From Burkholderia sp. Ac-20365 (GTDB lineage Bacteria; Pseudomonadota; Gammaproteobacteria; Burkholderiales; Burkholderiaceae): a stretch of 64,000 nucleotides of DNA. The position numbers and the translations under genes are program-made. Below, piece by piece: positions 25,340 to 34,647 of the stretch. The stretch lies in the NCBI RefSeq assembly GCF_017104715.1, contig NZ_JAAGPI010000009.1:240900-304899 (forward strand), in the 5' to 3' direction. Position 1 is the first letter of the stretch, and each line of letters begins with the position of its first letter. The notes beneath the pieces are model-generated. The model made no database searches and was not told the origin of the DNA. It was given only the letters and a program-made list of their open reading frames with translations.

Positions 25340-26128
25340 TTACACGCCAGGGCTGTGGCGCGCGCGGCTGCTTTTCTCCGGTCTGACTGCTTTCCCGGAC
25401 GACGCCGGGTGTTCGATAAACGTCAACAGGTCGCTCATGCTCCTGCCTGTGCCGTGCGGCGCGACGCCCAGTTCCTCGGCGGGCGCGCCCTGGCGGTTGA
25501 GCCAGAACACCGTGTAGCCGAACCAGTTCGCGCCGCTCGCATCCCAGCCGTTCGACGACACGAACACGATCTCGCGCGCGGTCGCGCCGAACGCTTCGGT
25601 GCCGAGCGCGTAGGTTGCCGGCGCCGGCTTGAATGCGCGTACGGCATCCACCGACAACACGTGGTCGAACAGCCCTGACATGCCCGCGCTTTTCACTGCG
25701 GTATCGAGCATCTGCGGATTGCCGTTCGACAGGATCGCGAGTCCGACGGGTTCGTTGCGTGCCGCGCTGCGCATGCTGCGCAACTGCCGCAGCGCGGGCA
25801 GCACGTCGGGAAACGCGGACAGGCACGCGTATTCGTCCATCAGGCGTTTTTCGCCGGCCGCGTTCAACACGAGGCCGAGCTTGCGCGCGGAGAAACGCAG
25901 CGCATCGAGCGTGATGTTCCAGAACGGCTGGTAGCGCGCGCCGGCCGGGTCGGCGGCCGTGCGCAACTGCGTGTATTCGATCTGTTTTTGCCGCCACAAC
26001 TGCGAAAGCGCATCGCCGTGGCCCGGAAACATCTGCTCCGCGGCGGCGACGACGGAGTGCACGTCGAACAACGTGCCGTAGGCGTCGAAAATCACAGCTT
26101 TGGGGAAGAGTGTCGTTGTGGCCGACAT
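25340..26128 (-). CDS. (S)-2-haloacid dehalogenase, type II (HAD superfamily)
   Basis: 262 residues. HAD motif I is FDAYGTLFD with nucleophile Asp15; motif II is ILSNGN; motif III and IV lie in RAFKPAPATYALG and FVSSNGWDASGANWFG. The AYGTLFD start and the SSNGWD segment are typical of L-2-haloacid dehalogenases, which hydrolyse halogenated short acids. The C-terminus extends with a basic tail. It may be cotranscribed with aceB just downstream and is divergent from a LysR regulator, which could control it. Confidence 0.9.
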   Translation of the reverse strand: MSATTTLFPKAVIFDAYGTLFDVHSVVAAAEQMFPGHGDALSQLWRQKQIEYTQLRTAADPAGARYQPFWNITLDALRFSARKLGLVLNAAGEKRLMDEYACLSAFPDVLPALRQLRSMRSAARNEPVGLAILSNGNPQMLDTAVKSAGMSGLFDHVLSVDAVRAFKPAPATYALGTEAFGATAREIVFVSSNGWDASGANWFGYTVFWLNRQGAPAEELGVAPHGTGRSMSDLLTFIEHPASSGKAVRPEKSSRARHSPGV

Positions 26129-26281
26129 TGCCTTGCGCTCCTTCAGAGGTCAGGATCGATTTTATTCGTGACGCCTTGTGCTAAAAAAGACTGTAAAGAT
26201 CACTTGATCTTTTACTTTCATCAACCTAATCTGGCGCAACCTTCTATTCGTGCGCGTTTCGACGCGCCCATTCATACGCAG

Positions 26282-27184
26282 ATGGACCGCTTCAAGCAGA
26301 TCGAGACTTTCGTGACCGTCGCGGCGCGCGGCAGTCTGTCGGCGGCAGCGCAGGCCGAAGGCGTCGCGCCCGCGATCATCGGCCGGCGCATCGACGCGCT
26401 CGAGGAACGTCTCGGCGTCAAGCTGCTGGTGCGCACCACGCGCCGCATCACGCTGACCTACGAAGGCTCGGCGTTTCTCGAAGACTGTCAGCGCGTCATT
26501 CACGATATGCAGAATGCCGAGGCGAGCGTGTCGGCGGGCGGCGTGAAGGCGAGCGGTCATCTGCGCGTGTCGGCGCCCGCGGGTTTCGGGCGGCGCCATG
26601 TCGCGCCGCTCGTGCCGGTGTTCACGGTCGCGCATCCCGACGTGTCGATTTCTCTCGATCTGTCCGATCGCATGGTCGATCTCGTCAACGAAGGCTTCGA
26701 CTGCGCGATCCGTCTGGGCGAATTGCCCGATTCGTCGCTCGTCTCGTTGAGACTTGGTGAGAACAAGCGTGTGTGCGTCGCATCGCCCACGTATCTCGCG
26801 CATCGTGCCGCGCCGCAGACGCTCGCGGATCTCGCGCATCACAATTGCCTCGCGCTCGGCGCGAGCGCGAACCAGCAGCGCGGCTGGGTATTCCAGCAGG
26901 GCGAAAAGGTCGTCACGATCAAGGTCTCGGGCACGATGGAATGCTCGGACGGCGCGGTGCTGCACGAGTGGTGCCTCGAAGGGCATGGACTCGCGTGGCG
27001 CTCGTGGTGGGAAGTCGGCACCGACATCGCCGCGGGACGGCTGGTGAGCGTGCTCGACGATTTCGCCGCGCCGCCTATCGGTATTCATGCGGTATTTCCG
27101 CAACGGCGGCATCTGCCGCTGCGGGTGCGGCTCTTTCTCGATTTCCTCAAACACACCTACGGCGACCCGGTGTACTGGGGCTGA
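26282..27184 (+). CDS. LysR-family transcriptional regulator
   Basis: 300 residues. An N-terminal winged helix-turn-helix (FKQIETFVTVAARGSLSAAAQAEGVAPAIIGRRIDALEERLGVKLLVRTTRRITLT) is followed by a LysR substrate-binding domain (GHLRVSAPAGFGRRHVAPLVPVFTVAHPDVSISLDLSDRMVDLVNEGFDCAIRLGELPDSSL). The latter resembles the CrgA/AaeR-type group. The reading frame extends upstream to 25988, but the ATG at 26282 begins the DNA-binding domain exactly. It is divergent from the haloacid dehalogenase gene across about 150 bp, a typical LysR arrangement. Confidence 0.93.
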   Translation: MDRFKQIETFVTVAARGSLSAAAQAEGVAPAIIGRRIDALEERLGVKLLVRTTRRITLTYEGSAFLEDCQRVIHDMQNAEASVSAGGVKASGHLRVSAPAGFGRRHVAPLVPVFTVAHPDVSISLDLSDRMVDLVNEGFDCAIRLGELPDSSLVSLRLGENKRVCVASPTYLAHRAAPQTLADLAHHNCLALGASANQQRGWVFQQGEKVVTIKVSGTMECSDGAVLHEWCLEGHGLAWRSWWEVGTDIAAGRLVSVLDDFAAPPIGIHAVFPQRRHLPLRVRLFLDFLKHTYGDPVYWG

Positions 27185-27415
27185 CGGCACGGGCCGCGCG
27201 CGGGTTTCCGATATGCGGACATGCCCGCACGCGCGGCTTGCGCGACTTTTCGGCGCACTACAATCGTTCTGACAGCCCGCCGCGCGGCTTCTCGACCGCT
27301 GCGGCGCAGGCGGTTGCGCGCGCCTGCGGACATTCGCGTCCGTGTTCGTAAAGACACGGCCCAGCGAACCGTAAGCGTACGCATTCCACACCTGCAGTCG
27401 ACGACGGAGGGCACC

Positions 27416-27850
27416 ATGTTCAAGCACATCCTCGTTCCGACCGATGGTTCGGACCTGTCGAAAAAGGCGATCGACGGCGCGATCGATCTCGCCCAGGCCG
27501 TCGGCGCGCGCGTGACCGCCTACGCGTGTCTGCCGCAATATCCTTATTCGCCGTTCTCCGAAGTCGTGATCGAGCCGCCAGTGGATTTTCAGGACCGCAG
27601 CGAGCGCGAGGCACGCCAGCATCTGCAGGAAGTGGAGGAGGCGGCGCGTGGCGCCGGTGTGCAATGCACGAGTCAGACGAGCGTGCATCCGTCGCCGTAT
27701 CTGGGCATCATCGAAGCGGCCGAGCAGGGTGGTTGCGACGTGATCTTCATGGCGTCGCATGGGCGGCGCGGACTCGGCAGTCTGCTGATCGGCAGCGAGA
27801 CGCAGCGCGTGCTCACGCATACGAAAATTCCGGTGATTGTGTATCGATGA
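27416..27850 (+). CDS. Universal stress protein (UspA family)
   Basis: 144 residues, one Usp domain. The N-terminal strand MFKHILVPTDGSDLSKKAIDGAIDLA and the C-terminal ATP-binding motif SHGRRGLGSLLIGSETQRVLTHTKIPVIVY (G-x2-G-x9-G-S) are both present, so it probably binds ATP. Its exact role in stress resistance is unknown. GGAGG precedes the ATG at 27416. It appears monocistronic. Confidence 0.93.
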   Translation: MFKHILVPTDGSDLSKKAIDGAIDLAQAVGARVTAYACLPQYPYSPFSEVVIEPPVDFQDRSEREARQHLQEVEEAARGAGVQCTSQTSVHPSPYLGIIEAAEQGGCDVIFMASHGRRGLGSLLIGSETQRVLTHTKIPVIVYR

Positions 27851-27979
27851 GGGATGCCGGCTTCGGCAAGGTCTGTCTGAAGAACGCGCACCAGCGCTTC
27901 ACCGGCGCGCGCTTTCATAGAGGCGGAAGCCCGATAAGGCTCGCCTGATATTGGGGTCTCTCAGGTTCGTCTCATACGA

Positions 27980-28006
27980 ATCGGGCGTCATGGCCAGACG
28001 CCCGAT
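27980..28006. terminator. Hairpin between the universal stress gene and aceA
   Basis: ATCGGGCGTC (27980-27989) and GACGCCCGAT (27997-28006) are a perfect 10-bp inverted repeat with a 7-nt loop. No long T-run follows on either strand, so its role as a terminator of the two converging transcripts is only likely. Confidence 0.5.
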
Positions 28007-28126
28007 GGTTCTTCCTGGTAGTTATCGAAACCGGCCCTCTGCGGGACCGTTCTTCACGTTGCTGCGAGAGAAAGGCGCGTATCTTTCTGTCGCTGAACCC
28101 GTCGACGTCGGACGACGTTAGACGCC

Positions 28127-29434
<1,308 letters not shown>

Positions 29435-29737
29435 GGTGTGCTCCTTATTTGCCTTAACGTGGGTTCGCTGGACTCATAGCTTCCGCGAAGCGAGGCTGTT
29501 TCGAGCGTTTCGTTTCGCGAAGTCTTATATAAGAGTCTAGGCAAAAGGCTGTTGACGTAACAAGCGCTACCAAGGCTTTTTCGATGATTTTTATTCTATG
29601 TTTTTCAACGCGTTATAACTTTTATTTCACAATAAGAAATGAAATTTTCCCTGTTGCAACAGCGCTCTTTGTGCCACGCAACACGATTTTTTACGACGCA
29701 AAAAAATTTTTCGCATTGTGAAATTTGAGGCGGGGCG
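29435..29737. promoter_or_regulatory. aceA upstream region with inverted ATTTCACAAT motifs
   Basis: About 300 bp of unusually AT-rich sequence between aceA and the helicase terminator. ATTTCACAAT at 29624-29633 recurs inverted as ATTGTGAAAT at 29715-29724. The second lies in a palindrome-like TTTCGCATTGTGAAA (29710-29723). A perfect CTTATATAAG palindrome is at 29524-29533. The aceA promoter should lie here, on the minus strand, but I cannot fix its -35 and -10. Confidence 0.5.
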
Positions 29738-29769
29738 AAAAAAAACCGACGCCGAAGCGCCGGTTTTCT
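29738..29769 (-). terminator. Terminator of the DEAD-box helicase gene
   Basis: On the minus strand AACCGGCGC and GCGTCGGTT pair (one G-T) around a TTCG tetraloop, followed by eight T. Confidence 0.9.
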
Positions 29770-29808
29770 CGAAAGCAGCAGGTTTTTGGCTAGCTTGCGC
29801 CGGACGTA

Positions 29809-31485
29809 TTAGTCGCCACGACGCGAGTTGCGCGGGCCATCGTTGCGGCGAGCGCCGTAACCGCCATCACGCGAATAGCCGCCTTCGCGGTTGCCGCCAC
29901 GGTAGCCGCCTTCACGGTTGCCACCGCCGAAGCCGCCTTCACGCGAACCGCCTGCCGGCTTGTTGCCCCAGCTGCGACCTTCGCTGTTGCCGCCTTCGCG
30001 CGCGCCGTAGCCGCCACGATTGCCGTCACGCGAACCATAGCCGCCACCGTTGCCGTTGCCGTCACGCGAACCACCATAGCCCGGCTTGCCGCCGCCGCTG
30101 CCGAAGCGTCGGCCACCATTGCCGCCGCCCGGACGGCCACGGCCGCCGAAGCCGCCACGACCGTTTGCCGGCGGCGCCTTGCGCGGCTCGAAGCCTTCCA
30201 CGACGTTCACAGGCAGCGGCGAACGCACGAAGCGTTCGATGCGCTTCAACGCGCCTTGCTCGGCGTGATGCACGAGGCTCACGGCGATGCCCGAACGGCC
30301 CGCGCGGCCCGTACGGCCGATACGGTGCACGTAGTCTTCCGCGAACTTCGGCAGGTCATAGTTGAACACGTGCGTGATGCCGGGGATGTCGATGCCGCGC
30401 GCCGCGACGTCGGTGGCCACCAGCACGCGCACACGGCGCTCGCGCAGTGCGCGGATCGTGCGGTTACGCGCGCCTTGCGGCAGATCGCCGTGCAGCGCAG
30501 CCGATTCGAAGCCTGCGTCGGCAAGACGGCCGGCCAGCATGTCGGCGTCGCTCTTGGTCGCCGTGAAGACGATCGCCTGGTCGAGGCCGTCGGCACGCAG
30601 CAGATGGTCGAGCAGACGATCCTTGTGATCGCGGTCGTCGACGTAATGCACCGTCTGCGCGATGTTCGTGCGCTGTTCGATGCGCTGCTGGATCTCGATA
30701 CGCTCCGGATCCTTCAGCAGGCGGCCCGTCAGCGAGCCGATCTTGCCGTCGAGCGTAGCCGAGAACAGCATCGTCTGACGCGTTGCGGGCGTTGCGGCGA
30801 CGATTGTTTCGATGTCGTCGATGAAGCCCATGTCCAGCATACGGTCGGCTTCGTCGAGCACGAGCATCTGCAGTTGCGACAGGTCGATGCGGCCGCGCTC
30901 CAGGTGGTCGAGCAGACGGCCCGGCGTGGCGACGAGAATTTCGGGGTTCTTGGCGAGCAGCATCAGCTGCTGGCCATAGGCGACGCCGCCCAGAATGCTG
31001 ACGGTGCGCAGGCGCTTGAGGTGCTTGCCGTACGTCGACGCTGCCGTCGTCACCTGCATCGCCAGTTCGCGGGTCGGCGTGAGGACCAGCAGGCCCGGAC
31101 GCGCGACGGGCATCGGACGGCGGCCACGGCCACCGGCGTTGCTGTCGTTACGCGGCTCGCGCGGCTGGCTGGCTTGCGCCTTTTGCAGTTGTGCGAAGCG
31201 CTCGATGGCGGGCAGCATGAACGCTGCGGTCTTGCCCGAACCGGTCGGGCTCGAGACCAGCAGGTCGCGGCCGGCGATGCCAGCGGGAATCGCGCGCTGC
31301 TGCACGGGCGTCGGCGCTTTGTAGCCGGCTGCCGTCAGCGCGGAGACGATTTCCGCCGACAGACCCAGCTCAGCGAACGTCGGGCCGGTCACTTCGGTGG
31401 CTTGCACGGCCGTTTCCGGCGTGTCGAGACCGAGGGCTTGATCGGCGATGGCGTTCAGCGGGCTGGTGGTATTGCTCGAAGTCAT
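29809..31485 (-). CDS. rhlE: DEAD-box ATP-dependent RNA helicase, RhlE type
   Basis: 558 residues. The Q motif is in FAELGLSAEIVSALTAAGYKAPTPVQQRAIP; motif I SPTGSGKT at 79-86; DEAD at 211-214; SAT in LFSATL; and motif VI HRIGRTGRAGRSG. The last 140 residues are a Gly/Arg/Tyr/Asn-rich tail of GGYGSRDGNR-like repeats, an RNA-binding extension common in this group. A Gly/Arg-rich insert lies between motifs I and Ia (about 104-127). It should remodel structured RNA, probably in ribosome assembly or RNA decay. AAGGA precedes the ATG. The leader is long and may regulate it. Confidence 0.95.
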   Translation of the reverse strand: MTSSNTTSPLNAIADQALGLDTPETAVQATEVTGPTFAELGLSAEIVSALTAAGYKAPTPVQQRAIPAGIAGRDLLVSSPTGSGKTAAFMLPAIERFAQLQKAQASQPREPRNDSNAGGRGRRPMPVARPGLLVLTPTRELAMQVTTAASTYGKHLKRLRTVSILGGVAYGQQLMLLAKNPEILVATPGRLLDHLERGRIDLSQLQMLVLDEADRMLDMGFIDDIETIVAATPATRQTMLFSATLDGKIGSLTGRLLKDPERIEIQQRIEQRTNIAQTVHYVDDRDHKDRLLDHLLRADGLDQAIVFTATKSDADMLAGRLADAGFESAALHGDLPQGARNRTIRALRERRVRVLVATDVAARGIDIPGITHVFNYDLPKFAEDYVHRIGRTGRAGRSGIAVSLVHHAEQGALKRIERFVRSPLPVNVVEGFEPRKAPPANGRGGFGGRGRPGGGNGGRRFGSGGGKPGYGGSRDGNGNGGGYGSRDGNRGGYGAREGGNSEGRSWGNKPAGGSREGGFGGGNREGGYRGGNREGGYSRDGGYGARRNDGPRNSRRGD

Positions 31486-31909
31486 GAGAATCCTTGAAAC
31501 ATGGGAAATAGAACGTCGGCGCCAATCGGCATACCCAAGTCGTCGGATTCAGCGAGCAAAACAGCAGCGAGCAAATCGAAAAACGGGGGCAACTCGCGAC
31601 AATAAAGGCGAGTTTCTCGTTAGAAGCTGTATCGAATGCGACAGGCCGGAAGTGGCTTGCCGCCAGCCTGGACTTGACGGCCCGTGGGGCCTTGCAGGAG
31701 GGGACAGGTTCTAAACTGGATTGGAGCAAAACGCTACGAGGCGCTTTTTCCGCCAACGCCGCCGGGAAGGGGCGGGCAGAAACGGTGAAGCGCAGCCTGC
31801 ATTATATCGAATTTTGTTGCACCGCGCCACCGTTAAGAACTTTCCGATTGAAGGCGACTGATTCATCCGAAGAATGCGCATTTCAGTCGCGCTTCGGAAT
31901 GCGTCGCTA
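31486..31909. other. 424-bp intergenic leader region of the helicase gene
   Basis: No protein gene supported. On the minus strand it holds a TATAAT about 315 bp before the helicase ATG, a hairpin AACTCGC/GCGAGTT (31591-31614) and a doubled TTTGCTCGCTG just before the coding start. Confidence 0.5.
31801..31806 (-). promoter_or_regulatory. -10 element for the helicase gene
   Basis: Consensus TATAAT on the minus strand, with no good -35. If used, the leader would be about 310 nt. Confidence 0.4.
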
Positions 31910-32179
31910 TCAGGCCGCCGTCCCGTTTTTCAGCGATTCGACCAGTTCGACATACTGCTGACGAGCCGTTTCCGGTGCCGTGCCTTGCAGCGCGGCCCAC
32001 GCGTCGTATTTGTATTTGCCGACGATGTCGGTGAAGCCCGGCTTGTCGCCGTGCACGTCGCCGTCGGTGGCCTGTTTGAAGAGCGCGTACAGGCGCAGCA
32101 GCGTGAGGTTGCCCGGACGCTCCGGCAGTTGCTTCACGTCGTCCTGTGCCCTGGCGAAAAGATCATCCACGTCGCTCAT
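31910..32179 (-). CDS. Acyl-CoA-binding protein
   Basis: 89 residues, the family's usual size. The four-helix ACBP signature is present: LYALFKQATDGDVHGDKPGF and KYKYDAWAALQGTAPETARQQYVELVESL, including the ligand-contacting Tyr and Lys residues. It should bind and buffer long-chain acyl-CoA esters in the cytoplasm. The ATG at 32179 is preferred over the one 12 bp upstream because GGAGG lies 6 nt before it. It is divergent from tsaB. Confidence 0.94.
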   Translation of the reverse strand: MSDVDDLFARAQDDVKQLPERPGNLTLLRLYALFKQATDGDVHGDKPGFTDIVGKYKYDAWAALQGTAPETARQQYVELVESLKNGTAA

Positions 32180-32349
32180 CCGTTCCTCCATGCCTGATTC
32201 GAGATAGGGCGTCGATCATAACAAGCGATACATCACGCGCGGACAGGCGAGGCTGGAGCGATTCTTCCAAACGCAGGGGGGCGCACCTGGGCACAGGTTG
32301 GGTTTTGTTCGCATCCGGCGACGCAGGGTGCCGCATTACAATAGCGGTC

Positions 32350-33129
32350 ATGACGAAAACCGTGCTGCTTGCCCTCGATACTTCGACCGAATTCTGCTCG
32401 GTCGCACTTTTGTCCGCCGAATCCGCCGACGACGCATCGCCGGCCGAAGCGGGCGCGCCTGCTCCCCAACCGCGCGTGTGGTCGCGCCACGAAGCGACGG
32501 GTGCCGTCTCCAGCACGCGGCTTCTCCCCGCCATTCGCGAAGTGTTCAACGAAGCGGGCCTTGCGCTCGCCGATTGCGACGCGATCGCGTTCGGTTCCGG
32601 TCCCGGCTCGTTCACCGGTTTGCGTACTGCGACGGGCGTCGCTCAGGGACTTGCGTTTGGCCTGGATTGCCCGGTGGTGCCGATCGGTACCTTGCTCGCT
32701 TGCGCCGAAAGCGCGCGGTTGCGCGATCCGTCGGCGACGCGTGTGCTGGCCGCGCTGGACGCCCGCATGGACGAAGTCTATTGGGCCGACTTTGCATGGG
32801 ATGAGGTCGAAGGCGAATGGCGCACGGTTCATCCCGCGTCGTTGGGTGCGCCCGATGCGCTCGCGCTGCCGGACGAGCCGTTCACACTCGCGGGTAACGC
32901 GGCCGGGGCTTTCGGCGATCGTCTGAAAGCGGCATCGGCGGCGCGCAGTGTCGATCGCGAAGCCGTGCCTCACGCGCTGCCCGTTGCGTACGCCGCGCTG
33001 CGGGCGTTCCGCGCGGGCCGCACGCTGCCCGCCGATCAGGCGGCGCCCGAGTACATCCGCGACAAGGTGGCGCAGACCACGGAAGAGCGCATGGCCGCCA
33101 GGGCCGCGCAAGGCGAGGGCGCGCGATGA
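32350..33129 (+). CDS. tsaB: tRNA threonylcarbamoyladenosine biosynthesis protein TsaB
   Basis: 259 residues. TsaB is the non-catalytic ASKHA-fold partner that, with TsaD and TsaE, makes the t6A37 modification of ANN-decoding tRNAs. Family segments: LALDTSTEFCSVALL, AFGSGPGSFTGLRTATGVAQGLAFG and VLAALDARMDEVYWADF. An insert of Ala/Pro residues sits near 30-45. No ribosome site precedes the ATG and a TACAAT lies only 7 bp upstream, so the mRNA may be leaderless. Its stop overlaps the rimI start by 4 bp. Confidence 0.95.
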   Translation: MTKTVLLALDTSTEFCSVALLSAESADDASPAEAGAPAPQPRVWSRHEATGAVSSTRLLPAIREVFNEAGLALADCDAIAFGSGPGSFTGLRTATGVAQGLAFGLDCPVVPIGTLLACAESARLRDPSATRVLAALDARMDEVYWADFAWDEVEGEWRTVHPASLGAPDALALPDEPFTLAGNAAGAFGDRLKAASAARSVDREAVPHALPVAYAALRAFRAGRTLPADQAAPEYIRDKVAQTTEERMAARAAQGEGAR

Positions 33130-33620
33130 GTGGCGTGCTGCTGGCGGACCGCTACATGTCGCCGATGACGGAGGGCGATCTCGACGAGGTCGCCGTCGTC
33201 GAAAAGCTCGCTTATGAATTCCCCTGGAGCCGGGGCAACTTCGAAGATTCGCTGCGTAACGGCTACTTCGGGGTGTGCCTGCGGCATGTGACGGGCACGC
33301 TGATCGGCTATTGCGTGCTGATGCCCGTCGTCGATGAGATGCATCTGCTGAATCTGTGCGTCGCGCCCGCGGCGCAGCATGCAGGTGCGGGCCTCTCGCT
33401 GTTGCGCGAAGCCGTGCGCATTACGCACGGCGAAAAGCTCGCGGGGATGCTGCTCGAAGTGCGGCCGTCGAACCATCGCGCGATCAAGCTGTATGAGCGC
33501 TTTGGATTTGCGTCGATTGGCCGTCGCAAGAACTATTATCCGGCGCGGCATCGCAGCCGGGAGGACGCCATCGTGATGCGTTTCAGTTTTACGAAGGAGG
33601 GCGCAGATGGCGCTGCATGA
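33126..33620 (+). CDS. rimI: Ribosomal protein S18-alanine N-acetyltransferase
   Basis: 164 residues, GNAT fold. It acetylates the N-terminal alanine of ribosomal protein S18. Motif A is LCVAPAAQHAGAGLSLLREAV, followed by LEVRPSNHRAIKLYERFGFASIGRRKNYY, the RimI-type end with N-x-x-A-I-x-L-Y and RKNYY. Start ATGA overlaps the tsaB stop, and its own end overlaps the glycosylase start by 14 bp, so the four-gene operon is translationally coupled. tsaB-rimI adjacency is widespread. Confidence 0.94.
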   Translation: MSGVLLADRYMSPMTEGDLDEVAVVEKLAYEFPWSRGNFEDSLRNGYFGVCLRHVTGTLIGYCVLMPVVDEMHLLNLCVAPAAQHAGAGLSLLREAVRITHGEKLAGMLLEVRPSNHRAIKLYERFGFASIGRRKNYYPARHRSREDAIVMRFSFTKEGADGAA

Positions 33621-34647
33621 ATCCGCGCTGGAAGAACTCGGCCTCGCGCCGATGTGGGTGCGTCGCGGGATGGCGCAGAGCGCGTCTGTTGAAGCGACGG
33701 TGGGCGACAGCGCTGTTGAGGCGGTAGCGAGTGAAGCGCCGCGCGCGCCTGCTGTATCGCACGACGACGCAAACGCACCCGTTCGTGCTCGGGTAACCGT
33801 TGCCACCGATGTGCCCGCTCAAGTGGCACCGGCGCGTGACGTCGACGAACCCGCATCCGAACCTGTCGCGCGCGCCGACGCTCGCGCTGAAGATGCACGC
33901 GAAGCGCGCAGCGCTGCCGCACCCGTTCCCGCAGCCGACGCAACACCACCCGCCAGCGACGACGACTTCGCCTGGTTCGACGATCTTCCTGGCGAACCGC
34001 TGTCACCTTCGATGGACATCGAAGCGAAACCAGACCGCCCGGCACAACCGGCTATCGACACGCTCGACTGGACCGCGCTCGAAGCCCGCGTCTCGGCGTG
34101 CGAGCGCTGCCGTCTGTGCGAGCGCCGCACTAACACGGTATTCGGTGTCGGTGATCGTGAAGCGGACTGGATGCTGATCGGCGAAGCGCCCGGCGAGAAC
34201 GAGGACAAACAGGGCGAGCCGTTCGTCGGCCAGGCGGGCAAGCTGCTCGACAACATGTTGGGCGCGCTCGATCTCGCGCGCGGCACGAACGTGTATATCG
34301 CTAACGTGATCAAGTGCCGGCCGCCCGGCAACCGCAATCCGGAACCGGACGAAGTCGCGCGCTGCGAGCCGTATCTGCAGCGCCAGGTCGCGCTCGTGAA
34401 GCCGAAGCTGATCGTCGCGCTTGGCCGCTTCGCCGCGCAAAGCCTGCTGAAAACGGAAGCGAGCATTTCGTCGCTGCGCGGACGCGTGCATGAATATGAA
34501 GGCGTGCCGGTGATCGTCACCTACCATCCCGCGTACCTGCTGCGCAGTCTCGGCGACAAGGCGAAGTCCTGGCAGGACCTGTGCCTTGCCCGTGACACCT
34601 GGCGCAACGCCGCCGCGCAAGGACAAGAAGGGGACGAGGCGAAATGA
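33607..34647 (+). CDS. Family 4 uracil-DNA glycosylase (iron-sulfur) with a long disordered N-terminus
   Basis: 346 residues. The catalytic domain begins near 155. Four cysteines match the 4Fe-4S pattern of family 4: Cys168-x2-Cys171 and Cys237-x15-Cys253. GEAPG is at 192-196 and HPAYLLR at 307-313. It excises uracil from DNA. Residues 1-145 are Ala/Pro/Asp/Glu-rich, apart from a short N-terminal segment (LEELGLAPMWVRRG) that looks like an interaction peptide. GAAGGAGGG lies upstream of the ATG. It overlaps rimI by 14 bp and the next gene by 4 bp. Confidence 0.93.
   Translation: MALHESALEELGLAPMWVRRGMAQSASVEATVGDSAVEAVASEAPRAPAVSHDDANAPVRARVTVATDVPAQVAPARDVDEPASEPVARADARAEDAREARSAAAPVPAADATPPASDDDFAWFDDLPGEPLSPSMDIEAKPDRPAQPAIDTLDWTALEARVSACERCRLCERRTNTVFGVGDREADWMLIGEAPGENEDKQGEPFVGQAGKLLDNMLGALDLARGTNVYIANVIKCRPPGNRNPEPDEVARCEPYLQRQVALVKPKLIVALGRFAAQSLLKTEASISSLRGRVHEYEGVPVIVTYHPAYLLRSLGDKAKSWQDLCLARDTWRNAAAQGQEGDEAK

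Noticed and set aside
27847..27951. A 34-codon ORF overlapping the universal stress gene stop by ATGA
   Set aside because: Apart from the overlap there is no ribosome site, and the product looks like translated non-coding sequence.
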